Shown here one piece after another: positions 41,632 through 54,228 of a stretch of 64,000 bases of DNA. The notes under the pieces are model-generated. The model had not been told where the DNA came from and made no database searches. It saw only the letters and a list, made by a program, of their open reading frames with translations. The stretch is from Solimonas sp. SE-A11 (GTDB taxonomy: Bacteria; Pseudomonadota; Gammaproteobacteria; Nevskiales; Nevskiaceae), in the NCBI RefSeq assembly GCF_030345715.1, contig NZ_JAUASX010000012.1, forward strand, positions 1 to 64,000, in the 5' to 3' direction. Position numbers and translations under genes: made by a program. Each line of letters begins with the position of its first letter. Within the stretch, counting starts at the first letter, position 1.

Positions 41632-42264
41632 ATGGGCGATTCCTGCTGCGCCAGCAATTCCTGCCAGAGCGAGGTGACCCCGCGCTACCGCCGGGCGTTG
41701 TGGATCGCCTTGGCCATCAACGCGGCGATGTTCGCGGTCGAGTTGGGAGCCAGTTGGACTGCCGGATCCGTCTCCCTGCTGGCCGATGCGGCCGATTTTC
41801 TCGGGGACGCGGCCAACTACGGCATCTCCCTGCTGGTGCTGTCCATGGCCCTGGTATGGCGTTCACGGGCTGCCTTGGCGAAGGGCGCAACCATGGGGCT
41901 CTATGGGGTCCTCGTGCTGGCCCAGGCTGCCTGGAATGGATTCAACGGCGTCGTGCCGGGGGCGTACACCATGGGTGTCGTGGGCGCCCTGGCGCTGACC
42001 GCCAATCTGTCCGTGGCGGTCATGCTTTATGCCTTCCGTGATGGCGACGCCAACATGCGTTCAGTGTGGCTGTGCTCGCGCAACGACGCCATCGGCAACA
42101 TCGCCGTGATCCTCGCCGCCGGCGGTGTGTTCGGGCTCGGTGCCGCCTGGCCGGACTTGATGGTCGCCGTGATCATGGCGGGTCTGGGCCTGTCGGCGGC
42201 CCGCTCCGTCATGACCCAGGCTCGCGCCGAACTGAAGGAGATCGCCCATGTCGCTCACGCCTGA
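41632..42264 (+). CDS. Short CDF-like cation transporter, copy 1
   Basis: The 210-residue membrane protein has about six helices and the CDF metal-site motifs LADAADFLGDAANYG and LCSRNDAIGNIAVI, in which the usual His is replaced by Asp or Asn. It lacks the C-terminal cytoplasmic domain of full CDF proteins. The N-terminus MGDSCCASNSCQS has three cysteines that may bind soft metals. GGAG precedes the ATG at 41632. It is the first gene of the Pb-type module. Confidence 0.75.
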   Translation: MGDSCCASNSCQSEVTPRYRRALWIALAINAAMFAVELGASWTAGSVSLLADAADFLGDAANYGISLLVLSMALVWRSRAALAKGATMGLYGVLVLAQAAWNGFNGVVPGAYTMGVVGALALTANLSVAVMLYAFRDGDANMRSVWLCSRNDAIGNIAVILAAGGVFGLGAAWPDLMVAVIMAGLGLSAARSVMTQARAELKEIAHVAHA

Positions 42265-42523
42265 AACCACCTGGATGGCACTGCTGGCCGTCCAGACCTT
42301 GCACCTGCTGCATCATCTGCTGGCCAAGCGCCACATCAGTATTGTGGAGGTGTTGGCTGGAGCCGCACTGCTCATCCCGATTCCGGCAGGAGCGGCGGCC
42401 GGACTGCTGCTGATGATCCTCCACGTGGGCCTGATCCTGGTCCAACTGGTCGGCAGCCTCTGGATTCGGCGCCTGTCGCCGGGTTGCGGCGACGAAAAGA
42501 GCCTCTGGGCGACCCTGGGCTGA
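42248..42523 (+). CDS. Small membrane protein between two CDF-like genes
   Basis: The 91-residue product has an N-terminal His-containing helix (LLAVQTLHLLHHLLAKRH) and two hydrophobic segments (EVLAGAALLIPIPAGAAAGLL and HVGLILVQLVGSLW). A late cysteine is in SPGCGDEK. It overlaps the first CDF gene by 17 bp and ends 20 bp before the second. No family was recognised. Confidence 0.6.
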   Translation: MSLTPETTWMALLAVQTLHLLHHLLAKRHISIVEVLAGAALLIPIPAGAAAGLLLMILHVGLILVQLVGSLWIRRLSPGCGDEKSLWATLG

Positions 42524-42543
42524 TCCCGACTTAGGAAGCCGAC

Positions 42544-43167
42544 ATGAGCGACAACTGCGGCAAGCCGGGTGACCCCTGCAAGATGGCCGCGCAAGCCAAT
42601 CGGTCTGCGCTGCGCAAGGTGCTGGCCATCAATCTCTTCCAGTCGTTGGCCGGCGGGGGCGTCGGTGCCTGGGCACAGTCCACAGCTTTGGTCGGTGCTG
42701 CCCTGGACAATCTCGGCGACGCCGGCGTCTACGGCATCTCCCTGTATGCCGAGGGCCGCAGTGCCGCGCACAAGGCCCGTGCGGCACGCATCAGTGGCTG
42801 GCTGCTGGTCGGCTTCAGCCTGATGCTGGCGTTCGAGGTGCTGCGCCGTTTTTTCTCTGGTGCCGAGCCCATCGGCGTTGCCATGATGATCTGGGCGGCC
42901 TGCAATGCAGCCCTGAATCTGGTGTGCCTGAAGCTGCTGCGTAGCCACCGGAGGGAGGGCGCGCACTTTGCGGCCTCGTGGATTTTCACCAGCAATGACA
43001 CGCTGGTGAACCTGGGTATCGTGGCCTCCGGCGCCCTCGTGCTCTGGCTCGAATCACCGCTTCCCGATCTGGTGATCGGCTTGCTCGTGGCTGCGATCGC
43101 CTTCCGCGGTGGCCGCGAAATCCTCGAGATCGCCGAAGAAGCGTCCAAATCCTCTTCTACCTCTTAA
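42544..43167 (+). CDS. Short CDF-like cation transporter, copy 2
   Basis: The 207-residue protein resembles copy 1 in length and membrane layout. Its motifs are ALDNLGDAGVYG and TSNDTLVNLGIV, and the N-terminus MSDNCGKPGDPC again carries two cysteines. The two copies differ enough that they may form a heterodimer; CDF proteins act as dimers. It lies 12 bp before the PbrT-like gene. Confidence 0.75.
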   Translation: MSDNCGKPGDPCKMAAQANRSALRKVLAINLFQSLAGGGVGAWAQSTALVGAALDNLGDAGVYGISLYAEGRSAAHKARAARISGWLLVGFSLMLAFEVLRRFFSGAEPIGVAMMIWAACNAALNLVCLKLLRSHRREGAHFAASWIFTSNDTLVNLGIVASGALVLWLESPLPDLVIGLLVAAIAFRGGREILEIAEEASKSSSTS

Positions 43168-43179
43168 AAGAACAATACC

Positions 43180-45078
43180 GTGATGCGCCTGCGCTCCCTG
43201 CTTGCTCTGCTGCTCCTGTGGCCCCTGATGTCGCTGGCAGCCGGCGATGCCCAGACCACCTGGCGTCTGCTCGACTACATCGCCGTCGACTATGCCGGCG
43301 CGGTGGACAAGAGCGGGAATGTGGCCGATGCGGCCGAATACGCGGAAATGAGTGAATTCGCCGATTCGGTGAATCGTCAGCTCGGCACGCTGGCGACAAC
43401 GCCGGCACAGCCAACGCTGGTCCAGGATGCGCAGGGGCTGAAGTCTGCCATCGACGCCAAGGCCGATCCCGACACTGTCGCCAAACTGGCGCGCGCCCTG
43501 GGCGCGAAACTCCTGGAAGCCTACCCGGTGCCTCTGTCACCGAAGGCCGCGCCGGACCTCGAAAAAGGGCTGGCTCAGTACGCCACACTCTGCGCGGGTT
43601 GTCATGGCTCCAGCGGCCATGGCGATGGGCAGCTCGCCGCCGGCATGGATCCGCCTCCAGTGGACTTCACCGCCATAGACCGGGCGCGGGAGCGCAGCAT
43701 CTTCGCGCTCTACCAGGTGATCAGCCAGGGCCTGGAAGGTACGGCAATGCCCTCGTTCGCTCAGCTGCCGGATACCGAGCGCTGGGCGCTGGCCTTTATT
43801 GTCGGGCAGTTCGCATTCCCGCAGGGGCAGGTGGAGGCTGGCGCACGGCTCTGGCAGCAAGCATCGACTCATGAAGCCATTCCCGATCTGGCTGCACTGG
43901 CCACCTTGACGCCCGCTACATTGGAGGCGCGGCTGGGTGCTGAACAGGCGCGGGCTGTGACGGCATACCTGCGTCGTGATCCGTCTGTTCTGTTGCGGTC
44001 CACTGAAGGCTCTCTGCAGCTCGTGCGCGACCGCTTGGAGCAGGCGGTCGTTGCCTATCGGGCGGGGGAACGTGATACCGCCTCCCAGGCAGCTGTTTCC
44101 GCTTACCTCGATGGATTCGAGCCCGTGGAGCCGATCCTCGCCGTCAAAAATCCCGAGTTGATGCGCACCCTCGAAATGGCGATGACCGAACTGCGGGGCC
44201 GGATTTCGGCCGGCGCACCGGCAGACGAGGTAGCGGGGCGGGTCAAGGAACTGCAATCCCGGCTCGGCGCTGCGGAGCAGGCCCTCAAGGACTCCAGTGC
44301 GGATGCCGGCTCGGCCTTCGTCGGCGCCTTCACCATCCTGCTGCGCGAGGGACTGGAGGCGCTGCTCATCGTGGTCGCCATCATTGCTTTCCTGCGCAAG
44401 GCTGGCCGCACCGAGGTACTGCCTTACGTCCACGCCGGCACCGGCGTAGCGCTGCTGGCGGGTGTGGCCACCTGGGGGGTGGCGACCTACCTGATCGATA
44501 TCAGCGGTGCCAGCCGCGAGCTGACTGAAGGCGTCGCGGCCTTGTTCGCGGCGGCGGTGCTGCTGTTCGTCGGTATCTGGATGCACGGCAAGAGCCAAGC
44601 CGGGGCATGGCAGCGCTATGTCAAAGAGCAGATCGGTGCAGCCCTGTCGCGCCGCTCGGCCTGGTTCCTGTTCCTGCTTGCCTTCGTCGTGGTTTATCGC
44701 GAGGTCTTCGAGACCATCCTGTTCTATGTCGCGCTTTGGAGCCAGGGAGCCGAGCGAGCGGTCATCGCGGGCGCCGTAGCGGCCGTCGCCGCATTGGCGG
44801 TGATCGCCTGGCTGATGCTGCGCTATTCGCGCAAGCTGCCCGTAGGTACCTTCTTCACAATCAGCGCCGTGCTGATGGCCATCTTGGCGGTCATGCTCAC
44901 CGGCAAGGGCATCGCCGCCCTGCAGGAGGCCAACATGATTTCAGCCCGGCTGCTGGACCTGCCGCGCTTTGACTGGATTGGGTTCTATCCCACCTTGCAG
45001 GGCCTTGTGGCTCAGGTGGCCTGTACCTTGGTGCTGGCGGCTGGCTTTGCCTACAACCGTCGCCAAGCCGTCGCCTGA
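43180..45078 (+). CDS. pbrT: PbrT-like cytochrome c/FTR1-family permease
   Basis: The 632-residue protein joins a periplasmic cytochrome c domain (CAGCH at 138-142) to a C-terminal FTR1-type permease with two RExxE motifs (REGLE at 389-393 and REVFE at 507-511). This fusion is that of PbrT, the Pb(II) uptake protein of Cupriavidus pbr loci, and of related ferrous iron permeases. Start codons GTG at 43180 or ATG at 43183 are both possible. It is the last gene of the module behind PbrR. Confidence 0.87.
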   Translation: MMRLRSLLALLLLWPLMSLAAGDAQTTWRLLDYIAVDYAGAVDKSGNVADAAEYAEMSEFADSVNRQLGTLATTPAQPTLVQDAQGLKSAIDAKADPDTVAKLARALGAKLLEAYPVPLSPKAAPDLEKGLAQYATLCAGCHGSSGHGDGQLAAGMDPPPVDFTAIDRARERSIFALYQVISQGLEGTAMPSFAQLPDTERWALAFIVGQFAFPQGQVEAGARLWQQASTHEAIPDLAALATLTPATLEARLGAEQARAVTAYLRRDPSVLLRSTEGSLQLVRDRLEQAVVAYRAGERDTASQAAVSAYLDGFEPVEPILAVKNPELMRTLEMAMTELRGRISAGAPADEVAGRVKELQSRLGAAEQALKDSSADAGSAFVGAFTILLREGLEALLIVVAIIAFLRKAGRTEVLPYVHAGTGVALLAGVATWGVATYLIDISGASRELTEGVAALFAAAVLLFVGIWMHGKSQAGAWQRYVKEQIGAALSRRSAWFLFLLAFVVVYREVFETILFYVALWSQGAERAVIAGAVAAVAALAVIAWLMLRYSRKLPVGTFFTISAVLMAILAVMLTGKGIAALQEANMISARLLDLPRFDWIGFYPTLQGLVAQVACTLVLAAGFAYNRRQAVA

Positions 45079-45255
45079 TGCCGGTACGCATGCCCGCCAT
45101 GGAGTGCAAGGCCTTGAGTTTTCTGGAGACCAGAATGGGGACAGGCCAGTACGCGGAACTCAGATACTGGGGCTACGTACTAAGCGGGCAGGTCGTCACG
45201 ACTGTCTTTGACGGCCCGGGATCGATCCTCGGCCAATTTTGCTAGAGTAGCTCTC

Positions 45256-45651
45256 ATGACCCACGCTCCGACACTCCAACGGCTGCTGACGCTGATGTGC
45301 GTCCTGCTGTTGATCGTGCGCGTCGCGGGGCCTCATCTGCACCTATGCTTTGACGGGCAGGAAGCGCCTGCCAGTGTCCATTTCCTGGACGTTGGCTTGC
45401 ACCATACGGCCAGTCACGGTGCCCCACACCGGGACACAGATGTGTCCCTGGCGGTGGACGGCGTCTCCAAGACCGGCAAGCAAATCAGCTTTGATGATTT
45501 GCCGATTGTGTTGCTCGCGGCACTGCTGGTCTGGATTCTCTTCCAGACTCCGCGCCGGTTCGTTCTCCCCCTGCTGCCGGCACTCATTCCGGCAAGCCCC
45601 GCCTTCCTGCGGCCGCCCTTGCGCGGACCTCCCCAGCTGACCTCCCTCTGA
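45256..45651 (+). CDS. Small secreted or membrane protein heading the first czc operon, CzcI-like
   Basis: The 131-residue product has an N-terminal hydrophobic helix (LLTLMCVLLLIVRVAGPHLH), a His-containing middle (HFLDVGLHHTASHGAPH), a second hydrophobic segment (IVLLAALLVWILF) and an FLRPPLRGPP end. It resembles CzcI/CopL-like leaders. The ATG at 45256 is chosen for its signal-like start. It is 95 bp upstream of czcC. Confidence 0.6.
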   Translation: MTHAPTLQRLLTLMCVLLLIVRVAGPHLHLCFDGQEAPASVHFLDVGLHHTASHGAPHRDTDVSLAVDGVSKTGKQISFDDLPIVLLAALLVWILFQTPRRFVLPLLPALIPASPAFLRPPLRGPPQLTSL

Positions 45652-45746
45652 AGTCTTGAGGTGTTCCCGCGCGCGCGTCATTGCGCTGCTGCGGCGTCAT
45701 TGGGGCATTCGCGCGTCTGAACGCGCGGTGCCGATGGGAGGTTTCA

Positions 45747-47021
45747 ATGAATCGTTTTTCCGCACGTGCCATGGGCGCGTGTCTCTTCACCCTGGCCGCC
45801 TTCGCGCCGGGGACACAGGCCGCTGACGGCCTGACGTTGCGGCAGGCTGTTGATGCCGCTTTGGGTGGCAATCCCGAGCTGCAAACCTTTGCGTTCCAAT
45901 TCCAGGCCCTGGAAGCCCGCAGCCGGCAGGCCGCACTGCGGCCGGCACCGGAGCTTTCGATCGACGTCGAGAATGTGCTCGGCACCGGTGCCGTAAAGGG
46001 CACGGACGCCGCCGAGTACACCTTTGCGCTGTCGCAGGTGATCGAGCTTGGCGGCAAGCGCGACGCGCGCATCGCTGCAGCCCAGGCGGGCCGTAGCGCT
46101 GCGGATCTGGAGCGCCAGGCACGCCAGCTGGATGTGCTGGCGGAGGTCACCCGCCGTTTCATCACGGTGGCTACCCAGCAGGAGCAATTGCAGCTGGCCC
46201 GCAAGGCCACCCAGCTGGCGCAGCGCACCGTCAACGGCGCTCAACGTCGCGTCGATGCCGCCAAATCTCCCCATGCTGAACTGGACCGGGCACGCATCGC
46301 CCTGGACCGGGCCAAGCTGGACGAACGTCGCGCAGAGACCGAACTGGACACCGCCCGGCGACAGCTGGCGGCCACCTGGGGCGAATCCAAGCCGGTCATC
46401 AACGGGCGGCTGATGGGTGAGGTGCAGGCTGATTTGTTTTCGCTGCCGTCTCCTGACGCCTATGAGGCTCTATCGGCGCGCCTGGCTTCCAGTCCTGACT
46501 TCCTGCGGTTCGCCTCGGAAGCCCGCCTGCGTGACGCAGAGCTGCGACTGGCCGCCACGACGCGCAAACCTGACCTGACGCTGGGCGGTGGCTTCCGCCG
46601 TTTCCAGGAGGGCGGCGACCAGGCTTTCGTGGCGTCCGTGTCCATTCCGCTGTTTGGTGGCCGCCGAGCCGAGAGCTTCATCGCCGAAGCCCAGGCCAAC
46701 CGCGACCTCGTGGGTGCCGAACAGCGTGTGGCCGAGGTCAAGGCCCGCGCGATGCTCTATGAGCTGCATCGCGAGCTGACCCGGGCGGTGGCCGAAGCAC
46801 AGTCGCTGCGGACCGACATCCTGCCGCGCACCGAAGAAGCCCTGCGTGAGACCGAGTACGCCTTTGAGCGCGGTCGTTACAGCTACCTGGAGCTGGTGGA
46901 CGCCCAGCGCGAGTACCTGGACTTGCAGGCCAGCCTGATTGAGGCCAGCGCCAACGCCCATTCCCTGCGAGCCGAAATTGAGCGCCTGACCAACGCGCCC
47001 CTGGCGGCATCGACCCCTTGA
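45747..47021 (+). CDS. czcC: CzcC-type outer-membrane factor
   Basis: The 424-residue TolC-family protein has a signal peptide ending in GTQAADG and the two outer-membrane-efflux repeats (LRQAVDAALGGNPEL; GRYSYLELVDAQREYL). It forms the exit duct of the Zn/Cd/Co pump encoded next to it. GGGAGG precedes the ATG at 45747. It shares gene order and neighbours with the paralogue at 55678. Confidence 0.9.
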   Translation: MNRFSARAMGACLFTLAAFAPGTQAADGLTLRQAVDAALGGNPELQTFAFQFQALEARSRQAALRPAPELSIDVENVLGTGAVKGTDAAEYTFALSQVIELGGKRDARIAAAQAGRSAADLERQARQLDVLAEVTRRFITVATQQEQLQLARKATQLAQRTVNGAQRRVDAAKSPHAELDRARIALDRAKLDERRAETELDTARRQLAATWGESKPVINGRLMGEVQADLFSLPSPDAYEALSARLASSPDFLRFASEARLRDAELRLAATTRKPDLTLGGGFRRFQEGGDQAFVASVSIPLFGGRRAESFIAEAQANRDLVGAEQRVAEVKARAMLYELHRELTRAVAEAQSLRTDILPRTEEALRETEYAFERGRYSYLELVDAQREYLDLQASLIEASANAHSLRAEIERLTNAPLAASTP

Positions 47022-47040
47022 AACGAATTGAGATCCTGAA

Positions 47041-48042
47041 ATGAATTCCAAGCTGATTATGTTGACGCTGCTGCTGCCCTTGGCGCTCTCCGCCTGCGGT
47101 GGCTCCGAACCCGCCTCGGCGGAGGCAAAGCCCGAAAGTGCCGAGAAGTCCGGCAAGCACGCAGAAGGCGAAGCCGGCCACAAAGAAGGTGAGGAAGGGC
47201 ACGAGGAGGGTGAAGGCGGTCATGAAGAGGGCGTTTTGGCGTTGACCCCTGAGCAGATCAAGGCGGCCGGTATCGAGCTGGCCCAAGCCGGACCCGCCAC
47301 GATCCGCGAGACCCTGCCGCTGTACGGTGTCGTCGCACCCAACGCCGAACGCGTACGTGAAGTCGCTGCGCGCTACCCGGGCGTCATCCGCAGCGTCACG
47401 ACTGCGATTGGCAGCACCGTCCGCCAGGGCCAAAGCCTCGCAACGGTCGAAAGCAATGAGAGCCTGGAGACCTACACCGTGACCGCACCGCTGTCCGGGG
47501 TTGTCACCGCGCGCAACGCCAACCCCGGCGAGCAAACCGGCGAGAAGGCCTTGTTCACGGTCGCGGATCTGTCGACCGTCTGGGTTGAACTGTCGCTGTT
47601 CCCGCGTGACGTGGCCAAGGTCCGAGTTGGCCAGGAGGTCCGCGTGAAGAACTCCGACACCAACCTGAATGCCACCGGCAAGCTGGTCTACGTGGCGCCC
47701 TTCGGCAGCAGCAACAACCAGACGCTGACCGCACGCGTGCTTCTGGACAACGCCGAAGGCCGCTGGTCCCCGGGCCTGTACGTGACGGCGGACGTCACCC
47801 TGGCGGAGTCGCCGGTAAACCTGGCCATTCGCAACGAGGCGGTCCAGAACATGGAAGGCCGCAACGTCGTATTCGTGGCCGAGGGCAAGGGTTTCGAGCC
47901 GCGTCCCGTGAAGCTCGGCCGCAGCGACGGCGAGACCTCCGAGGTTCTGGGCGGAGTCCGCGCGGGCGAAACCTATGCCACGCACAACAGCTTCATCCTG
48001 AAGGCTGAGCTCGGCAAGGGCGAAGCTGAGCACGGCCACTGA
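47041..48042 (+). CDS. czcB: CzcB-type membrane fusion lipoprotein
   Basis: The 333-residue adaptor has a lipobox (LALSACGG) and a charged His/Glu-rich stretch (HKEGEEGHEEGEGGHEEG) that could bind Zn(II). The barrel-sandwich hairpin follows (GSTVRQGQSLATVESNESL; ARNANPGEQTG). It ends in a short His tail (AEHGH). It links CzcA to CzcC. It is shorter than the adaptor at 56934, which has an extra N-terminal domain. Confidence 0.9.
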   Translation: MNSKLIMLTLLLPLALSACGGSEPASAEAKPESAEKSGKHAEGEAGHKEGEEGHEEGEGGHEEGVLALTPEQIKAAGIELAQAGPATIRETLPLYGVVAPNAERVREVAARYPGVIRSVTTAIGSTVRQGQSLATVESNESLETYTVTAPLSGVVTARNANPGEQTGEKALFTVADLSTVWVELSLFPRDVAKVRVGQEVRVKNSDTNLNATGKLVYVAPFGSSNNQTLTARVLLDNAEGRWSPGLYVTADVTLAESPVNLAIRNEAVQNMEGRNVVFVAEGKGFEPRPVKLGRSDGETSEVLGGVRAGETYATHNSFILKAELGKGEAEHGH

Positions 48043-48106
48043 GCATGCGCGCTATGAATCTCCGCCATGTCCGAAGCCAATACCGGCGCCTGCGCGCCGG
48101 CTCTGA

Positions 48107-51581
<3,475 letters not shown>

Positions 51582-51582
<1 letters not shown>

Positions 51583-52196
51583 TGAGCAAGCAACCCTTCT
51601 TTTCCCGCTGGCGAATCTGGATCACACGCTTGTTCTGCGTGGCGATTGTCGGGCTGTTTTTAGTCTCGTTGCCTGCTTGGCATGACCAGGAAAGCTTGAT
51701 GGCTCACCTGATTACACCGCTGGGGCTGATTCTGGCCTCCATCGGTGCGATCGGGCGCCTCTGGTGCAGCAGCTACGCGGCAGGCAACAAGAACGCCCGG
51801 CTTTTAAGGGAGGGACCGTACTCGCTGACCCGCAATCCGCTCTACGGCTTTTCCTTCCTGGGAGGCTTGGGGGTCGCGATCACGACGGAAACCTTCACGA
51901 TTCCGGCGCTGTTCGTAGCGGGCTTTGCGTTGTACTACCACTTTGTGATCACGGAGGAGGAAAAGCGGCTGCAGGTTGACCATGGAGAGGACTATGCGAC
52001 CTATCAGGTTATGGTCCCGCGCTTCATCCCGCGCACCACTGCCTACGTGGAGCCACAGCGCTGGGAGATCAGCCCATCGGCGCTTCGCCGGTCGATGGGC
52101 GAAGTGATCTGGTTTGTCATCGCCGCAGTGTCGATTCATGCGCTTCACGATTTGCGCGGGGTGCTGAGCCTGCCGACGCTCTTGGTTCTTCCATAG
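51582..52196 (+). CDS. CzcN-like isoprenylcysteine methyltransferase-family protein
   Basis: The 204-residue membrane protein has four to five helices and the ICMT-family motif (GPYSLTRNPLYGF; EEEKRLQVDHGEDYATYQ). CzcN proteins of this type lie in many czc loci; their substrate is not known. It overlaps the PII-like gene by one base. It ends 132 bp before czcD. Confidence 0.85.
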
Positions 52197-52328
52197 GGGC
52201 GCAGGCGTAGCGATACGTTCGGGGCCGCAGCCGTAGAGAACGCGGGTGCGGCCCCACTTTTCTGGATGCAGTCCCGTATGCGGCCGCTGGGCACGACGGG
52301 ATTGCCGATGTTGAGTCTAGGAGGTGAT

Positions 52329-53249
52329 ATGTCACATGACCATGCAAAGGGTGAGAAGCATGCCCCTGGCGACAGTGTCGAACATGATCACGCCATTACT
52401 GCCTCGGACGCCCGCCTGAAATGGGCGCTCACCTTGACCGCGGGCTTCATGGGGCTGGAGGTGGTCGCAGGCTTGTGGAGCGGATCCCTGGCTCTGCTGG
52501 CGGACGCCGGGCATATGCTGACTGACGCCGGTTCGCTCGCGCTGGCGCTATATGCAGCCAAAGCCAGCCGACGCAGCCCGGATGACCGCCGCACCTACGG
52601 CTATGGCCGTGCTCGCGTGCTGGCGGCTTTCGTCAACGGGCTATCGTTGCTGCTGATTGCGGCCTGGATCGCGATCGAGGCGGCGCAGCGCCTTCAAGAG
52701 CCGGTACCGATCCTGGCAGGGCCGATGCTGGGCGTAGCCCTGGCCGGCTTGGGCGTGAATGTTCTGGCATACCTCATTCTTCGGGGTGGATCCGACCTGA
52801 ACAGCCGCGGAGCCTTGGCTCATGTTGTTGGCGACCTATTGGGGTCAGTTGCCGCCATTGGGGCCGCCGTGATCATCCTGACGACGGGCTGGAGCCCTGC
52901 AGATCCGCTGCTATCGGTCGTCGTTGCCGTTCTTATCGTGCGCACCGGCTGGCGCATCACAAGCGAATCGGCACATGCACTGCTCGAAGGGAGTCCTGTC
53001 GGCTACGACGTTGATCGTGTGCGGAAGTCCCTCCTCAGAACCATTCCCGGACTCTTGGACGCCCACCACGTGCATGCCTGGACGGTCGCGGCTGACGATA
53101 TCTATGTTTCCCTGCATGTGAGGGCATCAGTGGGACTGTCCGTGGATGCTGTTATCGCTGATGTTCGGGAACACCTGCATGCGGAATTCGGGGCTCGGCA
53201 CGTTACCGTCCAGGTTGAATTTGAGCGCTGCGCATCGCCGGAGCACTGA
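52329..53249 (+). CDS. czcD: CzcD-type CDF zinc exporter
   Basis: The 306-residue CDF protein has a His-rich N-terminus (MSHDHAKGEKHAPG), the metal-site helices LLADAGHMLTDAGSLAL and AHVVGDLLGSVAAIG, and a cytoplasmic C-terminal domain (LLDAHHVHAW). It exchanges cytosolic Zn(II), Cd(II) or Co(II) for protons. GAGGTGAT precedes the ATG at 52329. One base separates it from the DUF411 gene. Confidence 0.93.
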   Translation: MSHDHAKGEKHAPGDSVEHDHAITASDARLKWALTLTAGFMGLEVVAGLWSGSLALLADAGHMLTDAGSLALALYAAKASRRSPDDRRTYGYGRARVLAAFVNGLSLLLIAAWIAIEAAQRLQEPVPILAGPMLGVALAGLGVNVLAYLILRGGSDLNSRGALAHVVGDLLGSVAAIGAAVIILTTGWSPADPLLSVVVAVLIVRTGWRITSESAHALLEGSPVGYDVDRVRKSLLRTIPGLLDAHHVHAWTVAADDIYVSLHVRASVGLSVDAVIADVREHLHAEFGARHVTVQVEFERCASPEH

Positions 53250-53250
53250 C

Positions 53251-53778
53251 ATGGCCAAGAAGATTCGGCCGCGGGAACGTCCTCGGGGCTGGAAAGGGGT
53301 ATCCAGGACGGTGAAGGTGTGGGTGGTACTCGCCCTTGCCTGCAGTGTGCTTGCGGGAATCCTGGCACAGTGGCCCCGGTGGTTCCCCATTGATCCCATG
53401 CGGCAGGTCACCATCTATCGCACGCATGGCTGTCGCTGCGCCTTCACTTGGGCACGGGATCTGGAATCCAAGGGATACGTCGTCACGATGTATGAGCCCG
53501 AAACGCTCAAGACCATCCGTGGGGCCCTGAAGACTCCACCATCTCTACGGGGATGCCATGTAGGACGGTACATGGAGTATTTCGTCGAGGGGCATGTGCC
53601 CGCCGAAGCGCTGGGAGTGCTGGCGCGCCAGCACCCTGCCGGGCTTGGGGTAGGGGCAGAATCGGCTGCAGCTCGACATGAGCCTCCGTCATCCTCGCAT
53701 GCAGGCGGGACCCCAGGGGTTACTCTTTACGACCAGAACGGAAATGCCCATCCCTGGTGGAGTGGACTCGGCGCCTGA
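53251..53778 (+). CDS. DUF411 protein at the end of the first czc operon
   Basis: The 175-residue product has an N-terminal membrane helix (VWVVLALACSVLAGILAQW) and a DUF411 core with Cys motif GCRCAFTWARDL and the second segment GCHVGRYMEYFVEGHVPAEAL. Compared with the copy at 25220 the first site is CRC rather than CHCC, so metal preference may differ. A His/Pro-rich tail (SSSHAGG, HPWWSG) follows. It starts one base after czcD. Confidence 0.78.
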   Translation: MAKKIRPRERPRGWKGVSRTVKVWVVLALACSVLAGILAQWPRWFPIDPMRQVTIYRTHGCRCAFTWARDLESKGYVVTMYEPETLKTIRGALKTPPSLRGCHVGRYMEYFVEGHVPAEALGVLARQHPAGLGVGAESAAARHEPPSSSHAGGTPGVTLYDQNGNAHPWWSGLGA

Positions 53779-53905
53779 CTTTGTTTCCGAAAGAGGGCTG
53801 ACCAGGGAGGCGAGGGCGACCTTGTGGAGTGGACAGTCGCGAGGAAGGCCACCAACTCGTCGTATTGCCGACATGCCCCCATGGCGGTGAAGTAGCCCCC
53901 CGCGG

Positions 53906-54172
53906 TTACTTCATGTATGAACGAAAAATCTTGATCAGGTCGTCCAGCTCGTCGGCATGGCCGCCATCCACCGGCACCAGATGGGTGCGCAGATGGCCCT
54001 CGACGACTTCCATCATGAGCCCGTTGATGCCGCCGCGCACCGCGGCGATCTGCTGCAGCACGCCGCTGCATTCCGAGCCTTCCTCCAGCGCCAGTTCCAG
54101 ACTCTTGAGCTGGCCCTGAATACGCCGAACCCGGTTCAGGAGCGGTTTCTTGTTCTCGGAGGTATGCGCCAT
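53906..54172 (-). CDS. dmeR: DmeR/RcnR-family metal-sensing repressor
   Basis: The 88-residue all-helical repressor of the CsoR/RcnR family has the key N-terminal His (MAHTSENKK) and Cys in EECS-type position (GSECSGVLQQI), plus HLRTHLVP. These provide Ni/Co ligands. The start at 54172 is chosen over one at 54238, since AGGA lies upstream. It is divergent from the DmeF gene over a G-tract operator. Confidence 0.88.
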   Translation of the reverse strand: MAHTSENKKPLLNRVRRIQGQLKSLELALEEGSECSGVLQQIAAVRGGINGLMMEVVEGHLRTHLVPVDGGHADELDDLIKIFRSYMK

Positions 54173-54186
54173 GGGTGATCGTCCTG

Positions 54187-54205
54187 TATACTGGGGGTGA
54201 GTATA
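54187..54205. promoter_or_regulatory. DmeR/RcnR-type operator
   Basis: TATACT (54187-54192), GGGGGTG and AGTATA (54200-54205) form the TACT-G-tract-AGTA site typical of RcnR/DmeR repressors. It lies between dmeR and dmeF, so it should control both. Confidence 0.8.
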
Positions 54206-54228
54206 TTGAAACCGCAGGTCCCCGCCAA

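Noticed and set aside
45121-45135. Inverted repeat TTCTGG-AGA-CCAGAA near a TTGAGT at 45114
   Set aside because: It resembles a MerR-type site but has no -10 box at the right distance and no T-tract for a terminator. Left without assignment.
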